A stretch of DNA of 64,000 bases, from the NCBI GenBank assembly GCA_900541985.1, contig UQLX01000001.1:182750-246749 (forward strand). The letters are read 5' to 3'. The notes under the pieces are model-generated. The model did no database searches, had not been told where the DNA came from, and saw only the letters and a program-made list of their open reading frames with translations. Origin of the DNA: an uncultured Blautia sp. (GTDB taxonomy: Bacteria > Bacillota > Clostridia > Lachnospirales > Lachnospiraceae). Shown here one piece after another: positions 17,107 to 24,184 of this stretch; positions within the stretch are counted from its first letter, which is position 1, and each line of letters begins with the position of its first letter. The position numbers were made by a program, and so were the translations under genes.

Positions 17107-19032
17107 ATGATCATTACTTTAAAAGACGGATCTAAAAAAGAATACGCAGAAGCAAGATCAGTGCTGGACATTGCGTCAGACATCAGCGAGGGGCTTGCAC
17201 GCAATGCATGTGCAGGCGAAGTTGACGGCGAGGTAGTCGATCTCCGTACTGTGATTGACAAAGACTGTGAGCTGAACATCCTTACCTTTGACAGTGAAGG
17301 CGGCAAAGGTGCATTCCGTCATACTACTTCTCATATCATGGCTCAGGCGATCAAACGTCTTTTCCCAAATGTAAAACTTGCCATCGGGCCTTCCATCGAA
17401 GATGGTTTCTACTATGACATTGACAGTGATGAGCCGCTGGTTGCCGAGGATCTTCCAAAGATCGAAGCAGAAATGAAAAAGATTGTAAAAGAAAACCTTG
17501 CCATCACCAGATTTACAAAACCGAGAGCAGAAGCCATTGACTTCTTTAAAGAAAAGAACGAGCCGTATAAGGTAGAGCTTATCGAAGATCTTCCGGAAGA
17601 TTCTGAAATCAGCTTTTATCAGCAGGGAGAGTTTGTGGATCTCTGTGCAGGTCCTCATCTGATGACAACCAAACCGGTAAAGGCATTTAAGCTTACCAGC
17701 CTTGCTGGCGCTTACTGGAGAGGCAGCGAAAAGAATAAGATGCTGACCAGAATTTACGGTACTTCCTATACAAAGAAAGCGGATCTGGAAGAGTACATCA
17801 CCCGTATGGAAGAGGCTAAGAAACGTGACCACAGAAAGCTTGGAAAAGAGCTGGGCCTTTTTATGATGAAAGAAGAAGGACCGGGATTCCCGTTCTTCCT
17901 TCCAAAGGGAATGGTGCTGAAGAACACACTTCTTGACTACTGGAGAGAAATTCACAATAAGGCAGGTTATGTGGAGATCTCCACTCCGATCATGCTCAGC
18001 CGTCATCTCTGGGAGACATCCGGACACTGGGATCACTACAAAGAAAATATGTATACAACTGTGATCGATGACACAGATTTTGCCATTAAGCCAATGAACT
18101 GTCCTGGTGGAATCCTTGTTTATAAATCCGAGCCGCGTTCCTACAGAGATCTTCCTCTGAGAATGGGAGAGCTGGGACTTGTTCACCGCCATGAAAAATC
18201 CGGTCAGCTTCACGGCCTGATGCGTGTACGCTGCTTTACACAGGATGATGCACATATCTTTATGACACCGGAGCAGATCCGCGATGAGATCAAGGGCGTT
18301 GCAAAACTGATCGACAGCGTATATCAGCTGTTTGGCTTCAAATATCATGTAGAGCTGTCTACCCGTCCGGAAGATTCCATGGGAAGCGATGAGGACTGGG
18401 AGGTTGCAACAGATGGATTAAGAGGTGCGCTGGATGACCTTGGACTTGATTATGTAGTCAATGAGGGAGATGGAGCTTTCTACGGACCGAAGATCGACTT
18501 CCATCTGGAGGATTCTATCGGAAGAACCTGGCAGTGCGGTACGATCCAGCTTGACTTCCAGCTTCCGCTGCGTTTTGAGTGTGAATATATCGGAGCAGAC
18601 GGAGAGAAACATCGTCCGATCATGATCCATCGTGTTGCCTTTGGTTCCATTGAGCGTTTTATCGGTATTCTCATCGAGCATTTTGCAGGTGCGTTCCCTA
18701 CCTGGCTTGCTCCGGTACAGGTTAAAGTACTTCCGATCTCTGAAAAATATATGGATTATGCAAATAAGGTTATGAATGATCTGAAAGAAGCCGGAATCCG
18801 TACAGAGATCGATGACCGTGCAGAAAAGATCGGCTATAAGATCCGTGAGGCAAGACTTCAGAAAATTCCGTATATGCTGGTGGTAGGCGCTAAGGAAGAA
18901 GAAGAGGGCAAGGTTTCTGTCCGCAGCCGTTTCCTCGGCGATGAAGGCGCAAAGAGCCTCGACGAATTTATCGTATCCATCAAAGAAGAAATCAAAAACC
19001 GTGAAAACAGAAAAGTAGAAGTAACGGAATAA
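17107..19032 (+). CDS. thrS: Threonyl-tRNA synthetase
   Basis: Class II synthetase charging tRNA-Thr, 641 residues, standard length. In order: TGS domain (1-60), editing domain with HTTSH (HxxxH) and CAGPH, catalytic core (FFLPKG, MNCPGG with the zinc cysteine, MGELGLVHRHEKSGQLHGLMRVR), and the anticodon-binding domain from about residue 540 (APVQVKVLPIS). AAAAGGAG precedes the ATG. Expression is controlled by the T-box leader. aroD follows 31 nt later and may be co-transcribed. Confidence 0.98.
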   Translation: MIITLKDGSKKEYAEARSVLDIASDISEGLARNACAGEVDGEVVDLRTVIDKDCELNILTFDSEGGKGAFRHTTSHIMAQAIKRLFPNVKLAIGPSIEDGFYYDIDSDEPLVAEDLPKIEAEMKKIVKENLAITRFTKPRAEAIDFFKEKNEPYKVELIEDLPEDSEISFYQQGEFVDLCAGPHLMTTKPVKAFKLTSLAGAYWRGSEKNKMLTRIYGTSYTKKADLEEYITRMEEAKKRDHRKLGKELGLFMMKEEGPGFPFFLPKGMVLKNTLLDYWREIHNKAGYVEISTPIMLSRHLWETSGHWDHYKENMYTTVIDDTDFAIKPMNCPGGILVYKSEPRSYRDLPLRMGELGLVHRHEKSGQLHGLMRVRCFTQDDAHIFMTPEQIRDEIKGVAKLIDSVYQLFGFKYHVELSTRPEDSMGSDEDWEVATDGLRGALDDLGLDYVVNEGDGAFYGPKIDFHLEDSIGRTWQCGTIQLDFQLPLRFECEYIGADGEKHRPIMIHRVAFGSIERFIGILIEHFAGAFPTWLAPVQVKVLPISEKYMDYANKVMNDLKEAGIRTEIDDRAEKIGYKIREARLQKIPYMLVVGAKEEEEGKVSVRSRFLGDEGAKSLDEFIVSIKEEIKNRENRKVEVTE

Positions 19033-19063
19033 AAAACAGCCTTTTTACGAAGGGGGAGACACT

Positions 19064-19837
19064 ATGACAAAACCCGTTAAGGTCAATCATGTGGAGATCG
19101 GAAGCGGTCTGCCGAAGATCTGTGTTCCTTTAACAGGAAAAGACAGGCCGGCTCTTCTGGAGGAAGCTTCCCGGGCAAAAGCAGCGACACCGGATCTGGT
19201 AGAATGGCGGGCGGATTTTTACGAAAAACTGAACAGTGAAAAAGATCTGATAGAAATGCTGAAGGAGATCCGGAAAGAGCTGGGAGATATTCCTGTGATT
19301 TTTACCATTCGTACAGTCCCGGAAGGCGGAAGGGCAGAGCTCACAGGAGATGAGTACAGAACCTGCATTATGGAAGCCGCAGAAAGCGGCTGTGCAGAAG
19401 TGGTGGATGTAGAAGTTTTTTCGGTGGAAAATGCAGAAGAACTGATCGAAGCTATCCACAAAACAGGAGCAAAGGTAATCGCCTCCACCCACGACTTCCA
19501 GAAAACGGACAGCAGTGAGATCCTGAAAAAAAGATTTCTTTCCATGGATGCTACGGGAGCAGATATCCTGAAGATGGCAGTGATGCCGGCAGAATTTGAT
19601 GATGTAGCCTCTCTTATGCAGGTAACAAATGAGGTTGTGGAAGAATATACAGAAAAGCCGGTGATCTCCATGGCAATGGGAAATCTGGGATCGATCAGCA
19701 GAATTGCCGGTGAAAATTTCGGTTCTTCCGTAACTTTTGCCACAACAGGAGCTGCCTCTGCTCCGGGACAGTTTCCCATAGAGGAACTTCGTATGATGAT
19801 GAAGGTCCTTCATAAAAAGAATATAGAAGAGGATTAA
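19064..19837 (+). CDS. aroD: 3-dehydroquinate dehydratase, type I
   Basis: Shikimate pathway enzyme forming 3-dehydroshikimate through a Schiff-base lysine, 257 residues. Family landmarks are EWRADFYE, FTIRT, the catalytic His in ASTHDFQKT, the lysine in DILKMAVMP, and SMGNLG-like SMAMGNLGSISRIAGENFGSS with APGQFPIEEL. It lies behind thrS, an unusual place with no other aro gene nearby. A purine-rich AAGGGGGAG precedes the ATG. Confidence 0.96.
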   Translation: MTKPVKVNHVEIGSGLPKICVPLTGKDRPALLEEASRAKAATPDLVEWRADFYEKLNSEKDLIEMLKEIRKELGDIPVIFTIRTVPEGGRAELTGDEYRTCIMEAAESGCAEVVDVEVFSVENAEELIEAIHKTGAKVIASTHDFQKTDSSEILKKRFLSMDATGADILKMAVMPAEFDDVASLMQVTNEVVEEYTEKPVISMAMGNLGSISRIAGENFGSSVTFATTGAASAPGQFPIEELRMMMKVLHKKNIEED

Positions 19838-19846
19838 GAAGATAAG

Positions 19847-19932
19847 GCACGGATCGTGTCGAAGCTTCACGAGAAATTCTGGGATATTCATCCCCGGTTT
19901 TGACAAAATATTTACCCCCTGTAACCTATAAT
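19847..19932 (+). promoter_or_regulatory. Spo0A-type promoter of spoIIGA-sigE
   Basis: A perfect Spo0A box TGTCGAA (19857-19863) has a degenerate box GCACGGA exactly 10 bp ahead (19847-19853). Consensus TTGACA (19900-19905) and TATAAT (19927-19932) are separated by 21 bp instead of 17. In Bacillus subtilis the spoIIG promoter has the same anomaly (22 bp), overcome by Spo0A-P acting with sigma-A. Assignment rests on this architecture and on the gene behind it. Confidence 0.8.
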
Positions 19933-19982
19933 GAACTCACTTACCAAAGTGAGGGAATGACAGGTCATAGGGGGCTTTTTTT
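19915..19982 (+). terminator. Terminator overlapping the spoIIG -10 and ribosome-binding site
   Basis: CCCCCT…ACCTATAAT…CTCACTT (19915-19942) pairs imperfectly with AAGTGAG…ACAGGT…ATAGGGGG (19947-19974), followed by T7 (19976-19982). The left arm contains the TATAAT of the spoIIG promoter; the right-arm GGGGG serves as the ribosome-binding site of spoIIGA. Only transcripts started upstream (thrS-aroD) can form the whole stem. Confidence 0.75.
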
Positions 19983-20831
19983 ATGTATGAGAAACTGTAC
20001 ATAGATGTTGTCTTTGTGACGAATCTTCTGATGGATTATATGATCCTTCGGCTTACGGGAAGACTTCTGAGATACAGAGCCGGACGGGGAAGATATCTGG
20101 CAGGAGCTGCCACAGGCGCCTTTTTTTCCTGTCTGATTCTGTGCATACCAGGGAAGTCGGGAACTGTTGTGAGGATATTTCTGCATGGTGCCTGTGCCCT
20201 TTCTATGCTCAGGATTACCTTCCGCATAAAAAAAGGCAGTCTTCTTGCAAGAGCACTGATCATGCTGTATCTGACTGCTTTTCTCATTGGAGGCTTCTGG
20301 GAGGCAGTAATGAAGAGCGGGATTACGATTCCGGCCTTCTTTCTTTTTGCCTTTGCCACCTATATGGGAATCGGAGCTCTGGTCTGCGCGGCAGATTCTG
20401 CAAGGAGTATGCGGAAGAACATATATCCCATAACCCTGTCTTATCAGGGGAAAAGACAGGCTGCTTACGGCTTTTATGATACAGGGAATCTGTTAAAGGA
20501 TCCTGTAAGCGGCGCTCCGGTTTCGGTTGTGGATCCGGAGATTCTGGAGACAATGCTGTCAGAGGAATTAATAGACAGACTGAAACACATGAAAGAGAAC
20601 CCGGGGGAGCTTCAAAGTACAGAGATTGCCGGACTGAAGCCTCATTATCTCTCCTGCTGTACAGTGGGACAGGCAGAAAAGCTGATGCTGGCAGTTACGT
20701 TGGAGGATCTTTGTATTCACACTCCCGCAGAAGAGGTTCGTGTATCAAGACCCGTTTTGGCACTGGCATTTGAACCCTCCGCTTTGGGCAAGGAATACAA
20801 GGTACTGTTAAATTCCAGATTATTGCATTAG
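19983..20831 (+). CDS. spoIIGA: Sporulation sigma-E processing peptidase SpoIIGA
   Basis: Membrane aspartic protease that activates pro-sigma-E in the mother cell. 282 residues. About five hydrophobic segments fill residues 5-135, followed by a soluble domain with the catalytic motif YDTGNLLKDP (Asp166). The gene directly precedes sigE with a 15-nt gap, as in other endospore formers. Its ATG follows the T-tract of the overlapping terminator, using AGGGGG (19969-19974) as the ribosome-binding site. Confidence 0.93.
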   Translation: MYEKLYIDVVFVTNLLMDYMILRLTGRLLRYRAGRGRYLAGAATGAFFSCLILCIPGKSGTVVRIFLHGACALSMLRITFRIKKGSLLARALIMLYLTAFLIGGFWEAVMKSGITIPAFFLFAFATYMGIGALVCAADSARSMRKNIYPITLSYQGKRQAAYGFYDTGNLLKDPVSGAPVSVVDPEILETMLSEELIDRLKHMKENPGELQSTEIAGLKPHYLSCCTVGQAEKLMLAVTLEDLCIHTPAEEVRVSRPVLALAFEPSALGKEYKVLLNSRLLH

Positions 20832-20846
20832 GAGGGGCAAATTATC

Positions 20847-21578
20847 ATGAACAGATCAGCAGCAGGCGTCAGCTATTATCCGTTTCAGGTACTTCAGAGG
20901 CTTGTTCTCTCAAGACCGCGGGAACTTTATTATATTGGTGGAAACGATATTCTTCCTGCTCCATTGGAGGCGCAGAGGGAGGCAAAGGTCATCAGCAAGC
21001 TGGGCACAGATCAGGAAAAGGAGGCAAGAGCGCTTCTTATTGAGCATAACCTGAGACTGGTGGTTTACATTGCAAAAAAGTTTGACAACACAGGAGTCGG
21101 AGTGGAGGATCTGATCTCCATTGGCACCATCGGACTGATCAAGGCGATCAATACCTTTGATCCGGTAAAAAAGATCAAGCTTGCAACTTATGCGTCCCGC
21201 TGTATAGAGAATGAAATACTGATGTATCTCAGACGAAACAGCAAGACGAAGATGGAGGTTTCCATTGATGAACCGCTGAATGTAGACTGGGACGGAAATG
21301 AACTGCTGCTGTCTGATATTCTGGGAACGGATGAGGATATTATCTCGCGGAGACTTGAGGATGAAGTGGAGATCACACTTCTGGGAAAAGCGATCAGTAA
21401 GCTTACTCCAAGGGAACAGACCATCATCCGTCTCAGATTTGGGCTGAACAGTGCGGAAGGAAAGGAAAAAACGCAGAAGGAGGTGGCTGACCTTCTGGGG
21501 ATTTCCCAGTCTTACATTTCAAGACTGGAAAAACGTATTATGAAACGGCTGAAAAAGGAAATTGTAAAATATGAATAG
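20847..21578 (+). CDS. sigE: Mother-cell sigma factor SigE (pro-form)
   Basis: RNA polymerase sigma factor that starts the mother-cell programme. 243 residues. The first 25-30 residues are the pro-sequence expected to be cut by SpoIIGA. Region 2 reads [40 protein letters not shown]; region 4 reads [15 protein letters not shown] and [28 protein letters not shown] precedes the ATG. It is co-transcribed with spoIIGA from the Spo0A-type promoter. cwlD, a plausible sigma-E or sigma-G target, lies next. Confidence 0.97.
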   Translation: MNRSAAGVSYYPFQVLQRLVLSRPRELYYIGGNDILPAPLEAQREAKVISKLGTDQEKEARALLIEHNLRLVVYIAKKFDNTGVGVEDLISIGTIGLIKAINTFDPVKKIKLATYASRCIENEILMYLRRNSKTKMEVSIDEPLNVDWDGNELLLSDILGTDEDIISRRLEDEVEITLLGKAISKLTPREQTIIRLRFGLNSAEGKEKTQKEVADLLGISQSYISRLEKRIMKRLKKEIVKYE

Positions 21579-21657
21579 GTAAAATGAAAAACAGATTGCG
21601 TATTTGTCAGCAGGGGTACACATATATTAAAAGGAACATGAAAAAGGGTGTGTCCGT

Positions 21658-21822
21658 TTGAAGAAATATGCAATGGAGCTTGCAATGGCCTGTCTGCTTC
21701 TGGTAAGTTTTCTTTTCTTATCCAGGCAGGCCGCGGAAGTTTCAGGAGAAATGGAGAATCAGAAAAAAGAAAAAAAGATCATTGCAATTGATCCGGGACA
21801 TGGAGAATATAGAATGTGCTAA
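21658..21822 (+). pseudogene. cwlD: cwlD amidase, N-terminal fragment
   Basis: N-terminal 49 residues of a CwlD-type N-acetylmuramoyl-L-alanine amidase plus 5 unrelated ones before a stop. It begins at a TTG (21658) with a membrane/signal segment (MELAMACLLLVSFLFLS) and ends in KKIIAIDPGHG, the first strand and zinc-ligand His of the amidase fold. The rest of the protein resumes at 23556. CwlD acts in making muramic lactam in spore cortex. As the DNA stands the protein cannot be made whole; the joint lies at codons for DPGHG. Confidence 0.88.
21791..21805 (+). repeat. Left direct repeat at the cwlD-putP junction
   Basis: ATCCGGGACATGGAG; its partner at 23556-23570 is ATCCGGCTCATGGGG (12 of 15 identical). 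A looser match extends 7 bases to the left. Both copies encode the same amidase position (DPGHG / YPAHG) in the same frame. Distance between copies: 1765 bp. Confidence 0.7.
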
Positions 21823-21833
21823 AAAGGTAATGC

Positions 21834-21862
21834 TTTACAGATGATAAACTTTCTGTTAAAAT
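21834..21862 (+). promoter_or_regulatory. Promoter of putP inside the insertion
   Basis: TTTACA (21834-21839), 17-bp spacer, TAAAAT (21857-21862), 35 nt ahead of the putP start. Confidence 0.6.
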
Positions 21863-21896
21863 TTATAAATATTTTATAAATTGAGGAGGAAAGAAA

Positions 21897-23462
21897 ATGT
21901 CAGGCGATACTATGAAAATTTTATGCGCAATGATTGGTTACATGCTGATCGTGATCGGCATTGGTCTGTTTTTTGCAAAGCGCGCTCAGGCAAACTCGGA
22001 AAATTATTTCCTTGGTGGACGGTCTCTTGGACCGTGGGTAGCTGCAATGAGTGCGGAAGCGTCCGATATGAGCGGATGGCTGTTGATGGGGCTCCCCGGT
22101 GTGGCTTACTGGTGCGGAATCTCAGATGCAGCATGGACAGCCATAGGGCTTGCTCTTGGAACTTACATAAACTGGCTGCTGGTGGCAAAAAGGCTGCGCC
22201 GTTATTCTGCCATATCCGGAGATGCCATTACCGTTCCGGATTTTCTGAGTAATCGATTTCATGAGAAGAATAAGGTGATTCTGGGAATATCAGCAGTTTT
22301 TATTCTGGTGTTCTTTACCGTGTATGCATCCAGTTGTTTTGTTACCTGTGGCAAGCTGTTTTCTACTCTGTTCGGCACATCCTATCATTCGATGATGATC
22401 GCGGGAGCGGTATTCGTAGTGATCTATACGTTCATCGGCGGTTTTCTGGCGGAAAGTGCTTCGGATTTTATGCAGGCAGTGGTCATGATCATTGCCCTGG
22501 TCACTGTTCTGGTGCTTGGCGTAAGTGCAGCCGGAGGCTTGGGGGCAGTACTGGAGAATGCAAAAAATATCCCGGGATTTTTTACACTGTTTGGGATTGC
22601 ATCACCGGATGTAAATGCAGAAGGCATCCAGCAGGCCGTGAATGGCGTTCCTCAGTTTGGTCCGGCAGGACGATATGGATTTCTGACAATTATTTCTACT
22701 TTGTCATGGGGATTGGGGTATTTCGGCGTTCCGCAGGTACTTTTGCGCTTTATGGCCATCCGTAAAGAAGAGGAATTAAAAAAATCAAGAAGGATTGCTA
22801 CCATATGGTGTGGGATCTCTCTGTTTGCGGCAGTGACGATCGGTGTGATCGGGCGTTCTCTGTTTCCGGCAGAGGCTTCCCTTGCAACTGCATCAGGAGC
22901 TGAAAATGTGTTTGTGGTGATCTCACAGCATCTTCTGCCCCCGGTACTTGCAGGTGTGATCATGGCGGGGATCCTTGCGGCTACGATCAGTTCCTCAGAT
23001 TCTTATCTTCTGATTGCGGCTTCTGCATTTTCCAAGAATATTTATGAAGGTATTTTTAAAAAGGGAAAAGCAGACGACAGGAAGGTTATGAATGTATCCC
23101 GGATCATCCTTCTTGTGATCGCGATCATTGGCGTTGCGATTGCGTGGGATGAAAACAGTGTGATCTTTACTCTTGTATCTTTTGCCTGGGCAGGATTTGG
23201 GGCTACCTTTGGTCCGGTCATCCTGTTTTCACTGTTCTGGAAGAGGGTGAACAGACCTGGGGCGATTGCGGGCATGATCTCAGGAGGAGTTATGGTATTT
23301 GTATGGAACAGATTCCTGAAACCCATGGGAGGAATCTGGGGTATCTATGAGCTGTTTCCGGCATTTGTTATCTCCTGCATTGTGATCATAGCAGTTTCTC
23401 TGTGTACAGAGAAGCCAGGAGCGGAAATTGAGAAAGAATTTGATCTGGCAGCCGGCCGATAA
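21897..23462 (+). CDS. putP: Sodium/proline-type symporter (SSS family)
   Basis: Sodium:solute symporter of the PutP branch, 521 residues with about 12-13 membrane segments. Family text includes ENYFLGGRSLGPWVAAMSAEASDMSGWLLMGLPG and the SSDSYLLIAASAFSKNIYE stretch. Proline is the likely substrate from overall resemblance, but related members carry other solutes. GAGGAGG precedes the ATG. The gene sits inside cwlD, between the two direct repeats, with its own promoter and terminator and nothing else, so it forms a self-contained cassette. Base use does not differ obviously from its neighbours. Confidence 0.9.
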   Translation: MSGDTMKILCAMIGYMLIVIGIGLFFAKRAQANSENYFLGGRSLGPWVAAMSAEASDMSGWLLMGLPGVAYWCGISDAAWTAIGLALGTYINWLLVAKRLRRYSAISGDAITVPDFLSNRFHEKNKVILGISAVFILVFFTVYASSCFVTCGKLFSTLFGTSYHSMMIAGAVFVVIYTFIGGFLAESASDFMQAVVMIIALVTVLVLGVSAAGGLGAVLENAKNIPGFFTLFGIASPDVNAEGIQQAVNGVPQFGPAGRYGFLTIISTLSWGLGYFGVPQVLLRFMAIRKEEELKKSRRIATIWCGISLFAAVTIGVIGRSLFPAEASLATASGAENVFVVISQHLLPPVLAGVIMAGILAATISSSDSYLLIAASAFSKNIYEGIFKKGKADDRKVMNVSRIILLVIAIIGVAIAWDENSVIFTLVSFAWAGFGATFGPVILFSLFWKRVNRPGAIAGMISGGVMVFVWNRFLKPMGGIWGIYELFPAFVISCIVIIAVSLCTEKPGAEIEKEFDLAAGR

Positions 23463-23496
23463 AAGGAAGGTGCTCTGACCGTAAGGTCCGGACATT

Positions 23497-23536
23497 GAAA
23501 AAAAGGAGTATGCAAAAGGCATATTCTTTTTTTTTC
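23497..23536. terminator. Bidirectional terminator after putP
   Basis: An almost perfect palindrome: a stem around GTATGC/GCATAT extended by a purine A-tract on the left and T8 on the right. The open frame that seems to start at 23495 runs through this hairpin and is not a natural gene start. Confidence 0.85.
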
Positions 23537-23555
23537 GGAAAAAACAGCGCATTTT

Positions 23556-23570
23556 ATCCGGCTCATGGGG
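23556..23570 (+). repeat. Right direct repeat at the putP-cwlD junction
   Basis: ATCCGGCTCATGGGG, partner of 21791-21805, in the same codon phase. Confidence 0.7.
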
Positions 23571-24160
23571 GAGATGATCCGGGGATGATCGGTGTGGAAG
23601 GGCTAAAGGAAAAAGGAATCAATCTGGAAATTTCTCAGAAGCTGAAAAAAGCTCTGGAAAAAAGAGGATTCACAGTGGTTATGACCAGAGAAAAGGATGA
23701 AGGCCTGAATGATTCCTCTGCATCTAATAAAAAAGCACAGGATATGCAGAGAAGGATCGCATTTCTTGAAGAACAGGATCCGGTACTTACAGTCAGTATA
23801 CATCAGAACAGTTATACAGATCCGGAAATCAGCGGACCGCAGGTTTTTTACTATGAAACTTCATCAGAAGGAAAAAAGCTTGCAGAGTCTGTGCAGGAAA
23901 GTATGAACCGTCATCTGAAACCGGACCGTCCCCGAGCGGTAAAGGGAAATACCAGCTATTATCTTCTGAAAAGAAGTAAAGGGATTATAGTGATCGCAGA
24001 ATGTGGATTTCTTACAAATCCACAGGAGGCCGAGCTTCTCAGGAAAGAGACGTATCAACAGAAGATTGCGGAAGCAGTGGCAGAAGGAATTGAAAAATAT
24101 GTGAAAACTGATATACTAAAGAAGATTACAGGCAGGAACCGGGAATCCGTTATACTGTAA
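23556..24160 (+). pseudogene. cwlD: cwlD amidase, C-terminal fragment
   Basis: About 200 residues forming the rest of a CwlD-type amidase: HGGDDPGMIG, NLEISQKLKKALEKRGF then TVVMTREKD, the clostridial SNKKAQDMQRRIAFLE segment, VSIHQNSY (zinc His), and IAECGFLTNPQEAELL with the catalytic Glu. It lacks the signal segment and the first strand, which are at 21658. Joined in frame at the repeats, the two parts give about 245 residues, the normal CwlD size. Without joining, this part has no proper start and would not be exported. Confidence 0.88.
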
Positions 24161-24184
24161 CAGATAAAGAACAAAGGAGTAGGT

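Noticed and set aside
23495..23555. Apparent start of the second amidase gene (MKKRSMQKAYSFFF…)
   Set aside because: These codons are the putP terminator palindrome; the real amidase text starts only at the right repeat.
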